From assembly GCA_004292515.1 (NCBI GenBank), contig RDXB01000060.1, positions 1-64,000 on the forward strand: a stretch of DNA of 64,000 nt, given 5' to 3'. A program made the translations under genes and the position numbers. This DNA is from Oscillatoriales cyanobacterium. Its GTDB lineage: Bacteria; Cyanobacteriota; Cyanobacteriia; CACIAM-69d. Shown one piece after another: positions 16,942-26,820 of this stretch. Position 1 is the stretch's first letter; each line of letters opens with the position of its first letter. The notes under the pieces are model-generated. The model searched no databases, was not told where the DNA came from, and saw only the letters and a program-made list of their open reading frames with translations.

Positions 16942-17284
16942 ACAGCGCATCCTCACCGTTGCGTTCTAATCTCCTGAGATAAATCGAGTGTGGGCTTAAT
17001 TGGGTGAGCAATTCATCCGTTGAGCCGCCCGGTTTAACCCAATGGCAAAAGCCCCATCAATGATTTGGTGGGGCTTTTGCATGGTTAGGGGGATTGCAGG
17101 GTGGGGCATGGGGATCGAGATCGCCCCAAGTTGTCGAAATCGTCCCCTGCCATCCCACAAATCTTTACAGCGGGGTTCTCTAAGAAGAGTTCGGCGCGAT
17201 CGCCCCCCTTTGATAGACTAACTGAGCAAGCCCGAACGACTCTGGGGTTTCGTTGGCCAGCACTTGGGAAGGAGATTTTTTTTC
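16942..17284. other. spacer between the porin and FBPase/SBPase genes
   Basis: 343 bases. It holds the porin terminator (17045-17080) and presumably the promoter of the next gene. A run of eight T precedes the GTG start at 17285. No gene is seen. Confidence 0.5.
17045..17080 (+). terminator. terminator of the porin gene
   Basis: gcaaaagcccca (17045-17056) pairs perfectly with tggggcttttgc (17069-17080) around a 12-base loop. The T-rich right arm gives a usable, possibly two-way, intrinsic terminator. Confidence 0.75.
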
Positions 17285-18322
17285 GTGGAAACTACCCTCG
17301 GTTTAGAAATTATTGAGGTCGTCGAACAGGCGGCGATTGCCTCCGCTCGTTGGATGGGCAAAGGTGAAAAGAACATCGCTGACGAGGTGGCCGTAGAAGC
17401 CATGCGTGAGCGGATGAATAAGATCCACATGCGTGGCCGGATCGTGATTGGTGAGGGCGAGCGCGACGACGCGCCCATGCTCTACATCGGTGAAGAAGTG
17501 GGGATCTGCGCTACGCCGGATGGTGCCAAGAGCTGTAACCCTGACGAGCTGGTGGAAATCGACATCGCCGTTGACCCTTGCGAGGGTACGAACCTGGTGG
17601 CTTATGGCCAAAATGGTTCGATGGCCGTGTTGGCGATTGCCGATAAGGGTGGGCTGTTTGCGGCTCCTGACTTTTACATGAAGAAGCTGGCGGCTCCTGC
17701 GGCTGCCAAGAATCATGTAGACATTAACAAAAGTGCGACTGAAAACCTGAAAATTCTGTCGGATTGTCTGAATCGCGCGGTTGAAGAGCTGGTGGTGATC
17801 GTGATGGATCGCCCCCGCCACAAGGACTTGATTGCCGAAATTCGGGAAGCTGGTGCTCGGGTGCGGTTGATTAGCGACGGTGACGTGTCGGCTGCGATCT
17901 GCTGTGCCTTCGCGGGGACTAACGTCCATGCCCTGATGGGGATCGGTGCGGCTCCTGAGGGTGTGATTTCGGCAGCGGCGATGCGCTGCGTTGGTGGCCA
18001 CTTCCAAGGCCAACTGATTTATGACCCCGAAATCGTGAAAACGGGTCTGATCGGCGAGAGCAAGGAAAAGAACCTGGAGCGCCTGGCCAGCATGGATATC
18101 ACCGATCCCGATCGCGTGTATGACGCACACGAGCTGGCATCCGGTGAAAACGTGCTGTTTGCTGCCTGCGGGATCACCCCCGGTGTGCTGATGGAAGGCG
18201 TTCGCTTCTTCGGTGGCGGTGCGCGGACTCAAAGCTTGGTGATTTCCAGCCAATCGCGGACGGTGCGCTTTGTGGATACGATCCACCAATTTGGCAAAAC
18301 GACGACGTTGCAACTGAAGTAA
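17285..18322 (+). CDS. glpX: class II fructose-1,6-bisphosphatase / sedoheptulose-1,7-bisphosphatase
   Basis: 345 residues from GTG at 17285 ([15 protein letters not shown]), which matches the start of cyanobacterial homologues; an in-frame ATG seven codons upstream adds residues not found in the family. The conserved segments [32 protein letters not shown] and [15 protein letters not shown] hold the metal and phosphate ligands. In cyanobacteria this one enzyme does both bisphosphatase steps of the Calvin cycle, is activated by reduction and inhibited by AMP. It is flanked by terminators on both sides, so it is a single-gene unit. Confidence 0.96.
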   Translation: METTLGLEIIEVVEQAAIASARWMGKGEKNIADEVAVEAMRERMNKIHMRGRIVIGEGERDDAPMLYIGEEVGICATPDGAKSCNPDELVEIDIAVDPCEGTNLVAYGQNGSMAVLAIADKGGLFAAPDFYMKKLAAPAAAKNHVDINKSATENLKILSDCLNRAVEELVVIVMDRPRHKDLIAEIREAGARVRLISDGDVSAAICCAFAGTNVHALMGIGAAPEGVISAAAMRCVGGHFQGQLIYDPEIVKTGLIGESKEKNLERLASMDITDPDRVYDAHELASGENVLFAACGITPGVLMEGVRFFGGGARTQSLVISSQSRTVRFVDTIHQFGKTTTLQLK

Positions 18323-18337
18323 TTGCGTTAGCCGCTT

Positions 18338-18390
18338 GAATGGCTTGCCGAGATCCCCTGGGCGATCGCGGCAAGCCATTCTTGTTTTGG
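18338..18390 (+). terminator. terminator of the FBPase/SBPase gene
   Basis: gaatggcttgccg (18338-18350) and cggcaagccattc (18369-18381) are perfectly complementary over 13 bases. They are followed by ttgtttt. Confidence 0.8.
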
Positions 18391-18523
18391 GATCTGAAGA
18401 GTGCATGGCGCGGCGATCGCATGGGCGGAGTTGGCAAGATTGGCAGGCTGAGGGGGATCGTCCCATCGCCTACAACCCTTATTCCACCGTTAAGCGATCG
18501 TTCGTTACGCAATCGTTGGGCAG

Positions 18524-18610
18524 CAAGGGGCTTAAGCCCCTTGTCACGACCATTGGGGCACGGAAAATCAACTGTTTCAGCTTGCACCCAGACTATGACG
18601 GCGGGCCCTA
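18524..18610 (-). mobile_element. partial family A element, inverted
   Basis: Begins with the perfect palindrome caaggggcttaagcccc-ttg (18524-18543) and runs to the terminal gggccctag. Read on the minus strand, it follows the left half of the elements at 4755-4900 and 9532-9681 (gctgaaa...gttgattttc). The other half is missing. Confidence 0.6.
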
Positions 18611-18795
18611 GTCCTTGTTCAGTTGCTCCGGCCATGGTGGGATCTGACGATCGCACCTGAGCTACTCGGGCAAGGGGGCGAAGGCGGCCAAAACCAGCCG
18701 TTACAGTTCTTATAGATCGATCGCCGGGTTATCGGTAAATCCGTTAAAGTCGAGCTTTGACCGCCGTTTGAACCGATTTTTAGTTAAGAGGCCAT

Positions 18796-20082
18796 ATGAA
18801 TATTGCCGTGATCGGACTGAGCCACAAAACGGCTCCGGTCGAAGTACGCGAAAAATTGAGCATTCCTGAGCCGCAAGTAGAAGCGGCGATCGCCAGCTTG
18901 GTGAGCTGCTCCCATGTGGAGGAGGTGGCGATTCTCAGTACTTGTAACCGCATGGAACTCTATTGCGTCCTCAGCGAGGTCGATCGCGGCGTGCAAGAGG
19001 TGGTCGAGATCCTGGCCGAGCGCAGCAAGCTGCCCCTGGAGTCCCTGCGCCATCACTTGTTTGTGCTGCTGCGTCAGGATGCGGTGATGCACCTGATGCG
19101 CGTGGCGGCAGGTCTCGATAGCTTGGTGTTGGGCGAGGGACAAATTCTTTCCCAGGTGAAAAACGCTTACAAGCTAGGGCAGGACTTCAAGGGCATTTCG
19201 CGGATTCTGAACCGGTTGCTGAAGCAGGCGATTACGGCGGGCAAGCGGGTGCGCACGGAAACCAGCATTGGCACGGGGGCCGTGTCGATCAGCTCGGCGG
19301 CGGTGGAACTGGCGCAACTGAAGGTGCCTGACCTGTCCCCTTGTCGGATTGCGATTGTGGGGGCGGGCAAGATGTCACGCCTGTTGGTGCAGCATTTGCT
19401 GTCGAAGGGAGCCACGCAAATCACGATCGTCAACCGATCGCTCGAACGTGCGGAAGAGCTGGCGCGCCGCTTTCCCGATGCCAAGCTGGCCTTGCATCCC
19501 TTGCCCAGCATGATGAGCACGATCGCCGCTGCAGATATCGTCTTCACCAGCACTTCAGCCACGGAACCGATTCTCGATCGCGCCAAGCTGGAACCGATCG
19601 TGCTGCCGGGCCGCCGCCTGATGCTGTTTGATATTTCGGTGCCGCGCAACATTGCCAGCGATGCCAACGAGGTTGAAGGCGTGCAGGCCTTTGACGTGGA
19701 TGACTTGAAAGAAGTGGTGGCCCAAAACCACGAAAGCCGCCGCAAAATGGCGATCGAAGCGGAAGCCCTGCTGGACGAAGAGGCAGAAGCCTTTGAAGTC
19801 TGGTTGCAGTCGCTGGATACGGTCTCGACGATCGACAGTCTGCGCCGCAAGGTGGAAACGATCCGCACCCAAGAACTAGAAAAAGCCCTGTCGCGTCTGG
19901 GTTCGGAGTTTGCGGGCAAGCACCAGGAAACGATCGAAGCCCTAACGCGCGGTATCGTCAACAAGATTCTGCATGATCCGATGGTGCAACTGCGGGCCCA
20001 GCAGGACATCGAAGCGCGCCAGCAGGCCATGCAAACCCTGCAAACCCTGTTTAACCTGGAGGCGGTAGACAGCGCTGCCTAG
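18796..20082 (+). CDS. hemA: glutamyl-tRNA reductase
   Basis: 428 residues. The catalytic N-terminal domain has [15 protein letters not shown] and the nucleophile cysteine 50 in [24 protein letters not shown] follows, then an NADPH-binding Rossmann domain ([12 protein letters not shown] near 190) and the C-terminal dimerisation helices. It reduces glutamate on tRNA-Glu to glutamate semialdehyde, the committed step of tetrapyrrole synthesis and so of chlorophyll, haem and bilins. It is monocistronic and converges on the GNAT gene. ATG at 18796 follows gttaagaggccat. Confidence 0.97.
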   Translation: MNIAVIGLSHKTAPVEVREKLSIPEPQVEAAIASLVSCSHVEEVAILSTCNRMELYCVLSEVDRGVQEVVEILAERSKLPLESLRHHLFVLLRQDAVMHLMRVAAGLDSLVLGEGQILSQVKNAYKLGQDFKGISRILNRLLKQAITAGKRVRTETSIGTGAVSISSAAVELAQLKVPDLSPCRIAIVGAGKMSRLLVQHLLSKGATQITIVNRSLERAEELARRFPDAKLALHPLPSMMSTIAAADIVFTSTSATEPILDRAKLEPIVLPGRRLMLFDISVPRNIASDANEVEGVQAFDVDDLKEVVAQNHESRRKMAIEAEALLDEEAEAFEVWLQSLDTVSTIDSLRRKVETIRTQELEKALSRLGSEFAGKHQETIEALTRGIVNKILHDPMVQLRAQQDIEARQQAMQTLQTLFNLEAVDSAA

Positions 20083-20087
20083 CCGTC

Positions 20088-20963
20088 CTAGTTCCCAGTC
20101 CCGGGCGATTTGCCTGAGCCGATCGCCCGCTCAAAGGCCAGCTCACAGGCGATCGCCACAGGTTGATAGCCCAGGGATTGGTAGATGTGGTTGGGAATCG
20201 GTTGGGCGCGATCGGCATAGAGGGTGCAGGCGATCCCGTGGGCCAGCAGTATCTCCGAGACAGCCGCTGAAATGGCGCGCCCATAGCCCTGGCCCCGAGC
20301 GGCCGGTGGCACATAGACCGGCCCCACGCGCCCAATCCCGAGGCTGGAGGTCTGGCTGAGTCCGGCAAAGGCCACGGGGCGATCGGTTTCCCACAGGTAC
20401 AGCGCGCCTGCACCAATGCCCCAATCCACGATGGAAGCGATCGGGGCTGGCAAGGGAAACAACGCCTCTCGGGAAAATGCGTCATACCACTGGATTAAGC
20501 AATCGCGATCGCCCTCTGTGGCCGGCCGCGCCTGACCCGGTGGCCGCGTAAAGGGCTGCAAGTTGTCCAAGTGGTAGACCATCACCTCTTTGTCTAAATG
20601 CCAGCGATCGCCCCGCAGGGCTTGCCAGCGATCAGCAAAGGTTGTGGCTTCGGCAACCAGCCCCGTCACCCCGGCCCAGTCACTCCGTTGAGCCACGTGA
20701 TCCGCTAGGTAAGTAACCGCTGCTGGTGTTTGGGCCGCTGACAGCAATAACTGACGCGATGACATATTGATCGCCACCACCAGGGGCGCTTGCTGCTCAT
20801 CAACCACCATCGCCATCAAAGGTGGCTGGAGTCCCAAGTCCGGCATTTTCGCCAAGCGATCTGCAATCCCCAACATCCAATTGTGGACATCGGGTTGCTG
20901 GATCAAGTAGGGCACGGCTTGCGCCCCAAACGCCACCGGGTCAGTAAATTCCAAAAACTCCAT
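20088..20963 (-). CDS. GNAT-family N-acetyltransferase
   Basis: 291 residues from ATG at 20963 (MEFLEFTDPV); a GTG at 20999 would add 12 residues. The C-terminal half is a GNAT domain: VGPVYVPPAARGQGYGRAISAAVSE gives the acetyl-CoA pyrophosphate loop (R-G-x-G-Y-G/A), and ADRAQPIPNHIYQSLGYQPV is the typical last strand and helix. The N-terminal half resembles the paired domain of YjdJ/FR47-like two-domain GNATs. The substrate is unknown. It is convergent with hemA, only 5 bases apart. Confidence 0.87.
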   Translation of the reverse strand: MEFLEFTDPVAFGAQAVPYLIQQPDVHNWMLGIADRLAKMPDLGLQPPLMAMVVDEQQAPLVVAINMSSRQLLLSAAQTPAAVTYLADHVAQRSDWAGVTGLVAEATTFADRWQALRGDRWHLDKEVMVYHLDNLQPFTRPPGQARPATEGDRDCLIQWYDAFSREALFPLPAPIASIVDWGIGAGALYLWETDRPVAFAGLSQTSSLGIGRVGPVYVPPAARGQGYGRAISAAVSEILLAHGIACTLYADRAQPIPNHIYQSLGYQPVAIACELAFERAIGSGKSPGTGN

Positions 20964-21150
20964 AGGATTTCGGGTCAGAACGGGTTCATCAACACGCACT
21001 GCCCTACGCTAGGAGATCCCACCGGCACTCGTCCAAGCCGCCACCCTGAAGCGGATAATGGGGCGAATTGTCCGTCACCCCGGTGGATGATCATCTGGCC
21101 TTGTTGAATTTGCCTCGTTAGATTCTGTTGCTCCTGCTCGCCGGTTTGCC

Positions 21151-22137
21151 ATGACTGCTGCTGATTCTGCCGCTGATGCTTCGTTCGATCGCTCCACGGA
21201 ACCACCCGACCCCGCCGCCAACCCCTGGGGGCATCAATCGGTCTTGTGTGCAGAATCGATCGCTGCCTTAGCGCCTCAACCGGGCGGGATCTATTTGGAT
21301 GCCACCTTGGGGGCGGGCGGCCACAGCGCGGCCTTGCTAGCTGCTTGTCCCGAGGCGCAACTGGTGGGTCTTGATTGTGATGAGCGAGCCTTGGCGATCG
21401 CCCGCGATCGACTGGCTCCCTGGGGCGATCGAGTCACCTTCGTCCATAGCAACTTTGCCAACTTCCAGCCGGGTGAGCAGCGCTTTCATGGCATCTTGGC
21501 GGATTTGGGAGTCAGCTCCATGCAGTTTGACCAGCCCGATCGCGGCTTCAGCTTTCGCCAAGATGGCCCCTTGGATATGCGGATGGACGATCGGCTCGAC
21601 CAGTCGGCGGCAGATCTGGTCAACACCTGGGAAGAAGTGGAGCTAGCCAACGCCATTTATCAATATGGCGAAGAGCGCTTATCCCGCCGCATTGCCCGCG
21701 CGATCGTCGAGCAACGCCAACGCCAACCCTTTAGCCGCACCCTGGAACTGGCCGAGGCGATCGCCCGCTGCGTGCCCGGTAAATATCGTCATGGGCGAAT
21801 TCACCCTGCCACCCGCACCTTCCAAGCCCTGCGGATCGTGGTGAACCAAGAATTGGATGTGCTCGAAACCTTGCTGGATCTGGCCCCCGATTGGCTGGCT
21901 CCCGAGGGGCGATTGGCGATCATCAGCTTCCACAGCCTAGAAGACCGAATCGTGAAGCACCGCCTCAAAGACAGCCCCCTATTGCAGGTGCTCACTAAGA
22001 AACCGACTATTCCCACGGAAGCGGAAACGGCAACCAATCCCCGGGCCCGATCAGCAAAATTGCGGGTTGCCCAACGCCATCCGCTGGAACCGACACCGAC
22101 GCGCGATAGACTAAACCGAGGGCGGCGATCGGGCTGA
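21151..22137 (+). CDS. rsmH: 16S rRNA (cytosine1402-N4)-methyltransferase
   Basis: 328 residues. HQSVLCAESIAAL is followed by the SAM motif YLDATLGAGGHSAALL near residue 50. GILADLGVSSMQFDQPDRGFSFR near 117 and IISFHSLEDRIVKH near 255 are family signatures, and the Arg-rich C-terminus is typical. It methylates the ribosomal decoding centre. In many bacteria rsmH heads the cell-division dcw cluster, but here, as in other cyanobacteria, it stands apart from it. ATG at 21151 adds an Asp/Pro-rich lead of about 25 residues. Confidence 0.95.
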   Translation: MTAADSAADASFDRSTEPPDPAANPWGHQSVLCAESIAALAPQPGGIYLDATLGAGGHSAALLAACPEAQLVGLDCDERALAIARDRLAPWGDRVTFVHSNFANFQPGEQRFHGILADLGVSSMQFDQPDRGFSFRQDGPLDMRMDDRLDQSAADLVNTWEEVELANAIYQYGEERLSRRIARAIVEQRQRQPFSRTLELAEAIARCVPGKYRHGRIHPATRTFQALRIVVNQELDVLETLLDLAPDWLAPEGRLAIISFHSLEDRIVKHRLKDSPLLQVLTKKPTIPTEAETATNPRARSAKLRVAQRHPLEPTPTRDRLNRGRRSG

Positions 22138-22852
22138 GGTGTACTGATGGCGGGATGATTGCCCCTTAGGATCAATCCTACCCTTGCGCCCGAACTCGCG
22201 AATTCCAGTGAAGCCAATTTGGCGATGACAATGGGGATTGTCAGGGCATCACCCAGGCGATCTCACCATCGCTCATCTTCCCGAGAAGTCCCGAGAAGCC
22301 CTTCGCGATCGCGGTTACTCTAGGGACAGTACGCGCTGTTGTGCTGCCCCTGCCCTAGCCTTGTCAGGGTGTGCGGTGCAATCACCCCGATTCGAGCGAT
22401 CGCCCGAGTAAACTAAAAACAGCTCAAAGGCAGCAAACGACTGCAGCGATCGCCTAGCTTGCCCGTCAGTCAGACTCCCTGCTGACCCCATCTCGCCCCG
22501 GATGCCCAGGCCGTCCCGTTCCCACGAGCGGGCTTGCCCACCAGCCAACTCGCTGCCCACGCAGCCATCCACCGGGATGCGATCGCCCCTCTCCGTCCCC
22601 TGGAGATTGAGCCGGCGCGATCGCCCCATCGAGTTGACCTGGCCCTGTTGAGGGGGTCGCACTCGTTCACGACCCAGTTTGCCTCTGCCGGTTTGCCTCT
22701 GCCGGTTTGCCCATGCCAGTTTGCCCATGGGTCGGTTGCTGGCCCCAGCGACAACAGCTCCCGCGCGGCATCCCTGCTGTCAGCCTTACATCGCCAATGG
22801 TTTTTGCTATGCCTTTCGCTAACCCTATCGATCAGTGCAAGTGGAGCACGCG
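22138..22852. other. 715-base spacer upstream of the PP2C regulator
   Basis: Contains a 14-bp tandem array (22677-22732) and several HIP1 octamers. Frames at 22315-22728 (minus) and 22534-22914 (plus) are open but low-complexity, and are read as non-coding. Confidence 0.5.
22677..22732. repeat. four tandem 14-bp repeats
   Basis: gtttgcctctgccg occurs twice exactly (22677-22690, 22691-22704), then twice with changes (gtttgcccatgcca and gtttgcccatgggt). Confidence 0.9.
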
Positions 22853-24604
22853 ATGAGTCCAGCCATCGAACTCACACCGAGGGTAGAAGCAAAACTCAAG
22901 CTCATGGTGGTTGACGACGAACCCGACAACCTCGACTTGCTCTATCGAACGTTTCGTCGAGAATTTTCGGTCTACAAGGCCGACAGTGGGTTCAGCGCCC
23001 TGGAAATGCTCGATCGCAACGGCGAAATGGCCGTGATCGTCTCCGACCAGCGGATGCCGGGGATGAACGGCACAGAATTCTTAAGCAAAACGGTCGATCG
23101 CTTCCCCGACACGATTCGGATCATCCTCACCGGCTACACCGACGTGGAAGATCTAGTGGGAGCCATCAACTCCGGCAAAGTGTTTCAGTACCTCACGAAG
23201 CCCTGGAGTCCCGACGACCTGAAGCGCGTGGTCAATCAAGCCGCCGAAACCTACAAAGTCGTCAAGCGTCGCACCAACGAGCTTAACCGCGCATTACGGC
23301 GAGAATCGCTATTCAATGCCATGATGAGCGCCATTCGCGAGTCGTTGAACTATGACAGTATGCTGCCGACGATCGCCCAAACCGTCGCCACAACCCTTGG
23401 GGCCGACTGTGCAGTGCTCCAGCCCGTGGAAGCAGGGGCGATCAAAGGCAAGCCCATTCATTACCCATCCGAGGCGATCGACTGGTCTTTGACTGACAAC
23501 GGAGCCTTGCGCCTGCCGGTGCAAGCCGCCCTCGATCAACTCCAAACCCAAACCGTTCAAACCCAAAGCCACCCACTAGCCAACGGCGACCCAACCCAAT
23601 CGGCAAGCAATGCGGATCAAACCCATCAAGGAGCGATCGACGAGCTAATCGTGCCCCTGGTTTATCAACAAGAATGCCTAGCGCTGTTGTCCCTAGTGCG
23701 ACGTGGCATCCAAACCTGGCAAGCCGACGAAATTGACCTGATTGGCGAAATCACCGAGCAAGCCGCCTTAGCCCTGTCCCAAGCACGTTTGTATCAGCGC
23801 ACCGAGGCCCAAACCCAGCAGTTCCGAATGGAGCTAGACGTGGCCCGCCAAGTCCAAGCCGACTTGCTGCGCCAGCATTGGCCCGATGTACCCAATATCC
23901 AAATCCAAGCCGAATGCCGCCCAGCTCGCGAAGTTGGGGGCGACTTCTTCGAGGTGTTTGTGCACCCCCAAGGGGATGTGTGGCTAGCCGTGGGCGATGT
24001 GTCTGGCAAAGGCGTGCCCGCCGCCCTGTTTATGGCTAGTTCAATTTCGGTGCTGCGCCAAGAACTGGCTGGGGCCGAGTCACCAGAACCCGATGAAGCA
24101 ATTCGACGGCTGAATCGAGCCTTGTCGGAAAATTTGTTTAATAGCAACCGTTTTATTACGATTACCCTAGCTCGCTACACACCGAGCACTAAGCGCCTGG
24201 CCTATGCCAACGCGGGGCATGTGTATCCAATGGTGTGGTCACCTCGGGCCGTACAAGCGGACGGAGCTGAGGCCAGTAGCCTGGAGCCAACCTATCTAAA
24301 GGCTCGGGGTGTACCGCTGGGCATCTTGACGGAATGGAAAGGGACAGGAGGTGAGCGAGTGCTAGAGCCGGGCGAGGCCCTATTGATGGCCAGCGATGGA
24401 ATTACGGAAGCGACGGTGACTAACCCCCAATTATTCAGGGCGGGGCTACCTGAGGGATCGATGCTGAGACAGGAAGGGCTTTGGGAATTGTTGAAGCAAC
24501 AAGGTAGCCCCTTTGACTTGCAGCAACTGCTGGCAACCTTGCATCAAGTTTCGCCTGACGAACAAGAAGACGACCAGACCCTACTGCTTCTGGAGGTTCT
24601 GTAA
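22853..24604 (+). CDS. response regulator with PP2C (SpoIIE/RsbU-type) phosphatase output
   Basis: 583 residues from ATG at 22853. The receiver domain (about 15-130) has the acidic pair in VVDDEPDN, the phosphoacceptor in VIVSDQRMPGMNG, ILTGYTD, and the lysine in QYLTKPW. A GAF-like segment (about 160-310) is followed by a PP2C/SpoIIE domain (about 330-580) with the metal ligands in REVGGDFFEVF and AVGDVSGKGVPAALFM and later LLMASDGITEA. Phosphatases of this type dephosphorylate anti-sigma-factor antagonists. The adjacent kinase-like gene 4 bases downstream suggests a partner-switching unit. No antagonist gene is next to it. Confidence 0.93.
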   Translation: MSPAIELTPRVEAKLKLMVVDDEPDNLDLLYRTFRREFSVYKADSGFSALEMLDRNGEMAVIVSDQRMPGMNGTEFLSKTVDRFPDTIRIILTGYTDVEDLVGAINSGKVFQYLTKPWSPDDLKRVVNQAAETYKVVKRRTNELNRALRRESLFNAMMSAIRESLNYDSMLPTIAQTVATTLGADCAVLQPVEAGAIKGKPIHYPSEAIDWSLTDNGALRLPVQAALDQLQTQTVQTQSHPLANGDPTQSASNADQTHQGAIDELIVPLVYQQECLALLSLVRRGIQTWQADEIDLIGEITEQAALALSQARLYQRTEAQTQQFRMELDVARQVQADLLRQHWPDVPNIQIQAECRPAREVGGDFFEVFVHPQGDVWLAVGDVSGKGVPAALFMASSISVLRQELAGAESPEPDEAIRRLNRALSENLFNSNRFITITLARYTPSTKRLAYANAGHVYPMVWSPRAVQADGAEASSLEPTYLKARGVPLGILTEWKGTGGERVLEPGEALLMASDGITEATVTNPQLFRAGLPEGSMLRQEGLWELLKQQGSPFDLQQLLATLHQVSPDEQEDDQTLLLLEVL

Positions 24605-24608
24605 ACCC

Positions 24609-25055
24609 ATGAGAACTGAAATCCAAGTTCCAAGCAACTTGAAGTTTCTAACGGTGGTCGAGCAATGGTTGCTAGGCTCGTTAGAAATTGAGTTGGGCGA
24701 TCGCGTGGATTGGGCCCGCCAATCAAATCGGCTGCGGTTGGTGCTGGCGGAAGCGTATTCCAACGTTGTGCGCCATGCCCACAAAGATCGCCCCCATCTC
24801 CCGATCGAGATGACGGTGGAAGTACAGGATCGTGATTTGTCGATCGAAATTTGGGATCGCGGTCAGGGGTTTAGCCTAGAAACCTACCTGCCGCCGCTGC
24901 CGGAAGCCAAACAAGAAAATGGCTATGGCTGGTTGATTTTGAACCGGCTGATGGATCGGGTGGAATATCGCTTGCAAGTGGATGGCAAAAACTGCCTGGT
25001 TTTGTTGGCAACCTTGCCACCCCGAGAGGAACCTCAAAATCAAAACAAAGGCTAG
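24609..25055 (+). CDS. anti-sigma regulatory factor, HATPase (RsbW/SpoIIAB-like) serine kinase
   Basis: 148 residues, ATG at 24609, just 4 bases after the phosphatase stop. The Bergerat ATP-binding fold is visible: LVLAEAYSNVVRHAHK (N box), EIWDRGQGF (G1 box, DxGxG variant) and NGYGWLILNRLMDRVEY (G2 region). RsbW-type proteins bind or phosphorylate STAS-domain antagonists and sometimes hold sigma factors. The target here is not visible. Pairing with the PP2C regulator suggests they set the phosphorylation state of one shared antagonist. Confidence 0.9.
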   Translation: MRTEIQVPSNLKFLTVVEQWLLGSLEIELGDRVDWARQSNRLRLVLAEAYSNVVRHAHKDRPHLPIEMTVEVQDRDLSIEIWDRGQGFSLETYLPPLPEAKQENGYGWLILNRLMDRVEYRLQVDGKNCLVLLATLPPREEPQNQNKG

Positions 25056-25512
25056 ACTGCGACCTCGGCTTTGGGTGGTGCGGCTCGATCGACTGACCCG
25101 ATGGCCGGTCTGATGGTGGAATTTGCTGCTAGTTGGCGATCGAGGGCTGTATCGAGGGTTTTTAGTGTTTCGTGTCGATCATGGTTTGTATTGGCTGGCT
25201 GGACATCACGAAAAATGGTAAATAGTCCTGCGTAGCGAGAGCCAAACCCATTGACGAATCGATCGATGAGGATCTTCTGATGCGTGGCTTTAGGGTATCA
25301 CCGCGCTAAGTTCACTACGTAAGTTCACTGATCTGGGTTGATTAAATCTAGGCAGTCATGCTTGGGAGTGATAATAACTTGTGACGGTTTAGCCTTTGTT
25401 CTGAAGTTTATAGTCTGATTAGCATCACCAACTTGTCAAAAATGAACAACCAAAACTGAGCTATTATCTGAAATCTCAAAATTCAAAACTGAAATTCAAA
25501 AAACAATTTAAT
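25056..25512. other. 457-base AT-richer spacer before the IS remnant
   Basis: No gene, no strong hairpin and no repeat unit was recognised. The last 100 bases are clearly AT-rich. Confidence 0.45.
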
Positions 25513-25513
25513 A

Positions 25514-26204
25514 GACATCAGTTCGGGATCAGGGAAACGAAGAAAAAATGGGGCTGGTTACGCTGAGGCATTAACCAAAACAACTCTCAGCCCAACCCCG
25601 TCATGGTCAGGCTAGAAGCTCTGTTCTGCAAAATCGATGACTTCTGCCAAGACTTTGAAGCGCAATGGATGTAACGCCTACTCAAGAATGGTTTCAAGCA
25701 ACGCCAGCATCAGCGCTCCATGCGTCTCAGCGAAATCACCACGGTTCTGGTGGCATTCCATCAGCAGGGCGATCGCAACTTCACAACCTGCTATCACAAC
25801 CATGCCGCGGTCTACTGGCGCGCAGAATTCCCAACCCTGGTCAGCTACTCCCGCTTGAGTGAGTACTTACCCTCAGTGTTGCTGCCACTCTGTGCCTATC
25901 TGCGTCACTGTTTTGGCTCCTGTCGGGGGTATCAGTTTCACTGATTCTACACATCAATTCCATTTCATCAATTCCACAGCCCTGTGGGTTTGTTATGGGC
26001 AGCGAGCCAGCCAGCATCGGGTGTACGGTTATTGACCAGCTTAGAACCGGTGCCAGATTGGGCACTCTCGTCACCACAGTCTGGTCAGTTGCCTTGTTCA
26101 TCTGCTCAGTGGGCTGATTGCCTACTGCCATCAGCCCAAGAAGCCATCCCTTAACCCAGTAGCGCTCGGAATTAAACTTTTTGCTCAACCCGAGCTGACG
26201 TTGC
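25514..26204 (+). mobile_element. decayed IS982-family insertion sequence
   Basis: The left end (from 25514, atcagttcgggatcaggg) and the right end near 26185-26204 (tcaacccgagctgacgtt) are imperfect inverted repeats of the same sequence seen at 3591-3899. A second close copy of the right-end sequence (cccgagctaacgtt) follows immediately to 26221. Total length is about 700 bases against about 1 kb for intact IS982 elements. Confidence 0.75.
25603..25944 (+). pseudogene. IS982-family transposase, N-terminal remnant
   Basis: ATG at 25603 reads LEALFCKIDDFCQDFEAQW, the typical IS982 transposase start, then a TAA at 25672-25674. The same frame continues with LSEITTVLVAFHQQGDRNF, YWRAEFPTLVSYSRL and LLPLCAYLRHCFG to a TGA at 25942-25944. 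After that, homology (FIDSTAL...) continues in another frame and fades. The catalytic DDE part is lost, so it is inactive. Confidence 0.85.
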
Positions 26205-26220
26205 TTAACCCGAGCTAACG

Positions 26221-26820
26221 TTAAAGTTGAACGGCTAAATTTGCGGAGACGCACACGACTCGGCGGGGACGATTGGTGATTTCGCCATTCGAGAGGATGC
26301 AAGTGGTAGGCCCGTCAGCCCAGACTGCAGCTAGAGGGCTAATCTGGCTAGCAGTCCGCACGAGGGCATCACAGGTCTGTTGCCAGGCAGCTCGCAAGGC
26401 GCGCTCTGCTGACGGAGTCCCCACGCCAGCGTAGGGGTTGTGGTCGATGAACCGGCCAAACAGAAATTGGCAATCAGCGGCATATTTTTGGGTGTCTAGT
26501 AGGTGGCAGTGCCAAGCCTGGTCAATGTCTGGACTGGGAACCAATGGTGCTTGGGGAAAAAGAGCGATCGCCCGCAAAAATTGCAGATAGCCCGCCAGCG
26601 CATTGGCCGCTCGATCGCAAGACCACCCCAATCCGGCACTGTGATCAGTGAGTTGAAAGGCGATCGGCCCCCAATCCAGGGCTTGCAGTCGCTGATCAAT
26701 AACCGCAGCGGCGATCGGACCGGCATCGTGCAGCTCATGGGCGGGCCGGGTGCTGCATCGGGCAGATGTTGAGAAAGCAGGACTCGAGATTCGATCCGCA
26801 GCAGCAGTGAACGCCGTCAT
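26221..26820 (-). CDS. glycine-rich domain-containing protein-like (GRDP-like, DUF1399)
   Basis: 199 residues. The family signature is SPDIDQAWHCHLLDTQKYAADCQFLFGRFIDHNP near residues 94-127, matching the 'D..WH.H......Y..D' core of GRDP-like (PF07173) proteins known from plants, fungi and some cyanobacteria. The glycine-rich part of plant relatives is absent. The biochemical role is unknown. The 3' end abuts the decayed IS, so the last residues may have been changed by its insertion. ATG at 26820. Confidence 0.72.
   Translation of the reverse strand: MTAFTAAADRISSPAFSTSARCSTRPAHELHDAGPIAAAVIDQRLQALDWGPIAFQLTDHSAGLGWSCDRAANALAGYLQFLRAIALFPQAPLVPSPDIDQAWHCHLLDTQKYAADCQFLFGRFIDHNPYAGVGTPSAERALRAAWQQTCDALVRTASQISPLAAVWADGPTTCILSNGEITNRPRRVVCVSANLAVQL

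Larger units (their letters stand above)
18323..18795. other. 473-base spacer between FBPase/SBPase and hemA
   Basis: Holds the terminator at 18338-18390 and an inverted partial family A repeat (18524-18610). Frames of about 90-106 codons are open but have no family features. Confidence 0.5.

Noticed and set aside
22315-22914. Several overlapping frames on both strands upstream of the PP2C regulator
   Set aside because: Low-complexity translation of a repeat-rich spacer, mutually overlapping, with no family features.
25841-26302. 153-codon minus-strand frame
   Set aside because: It spans the 3' part of the decayed IS and the end of the GRDP-like gene; the plus-strand transposase remnant explains the sequence better.
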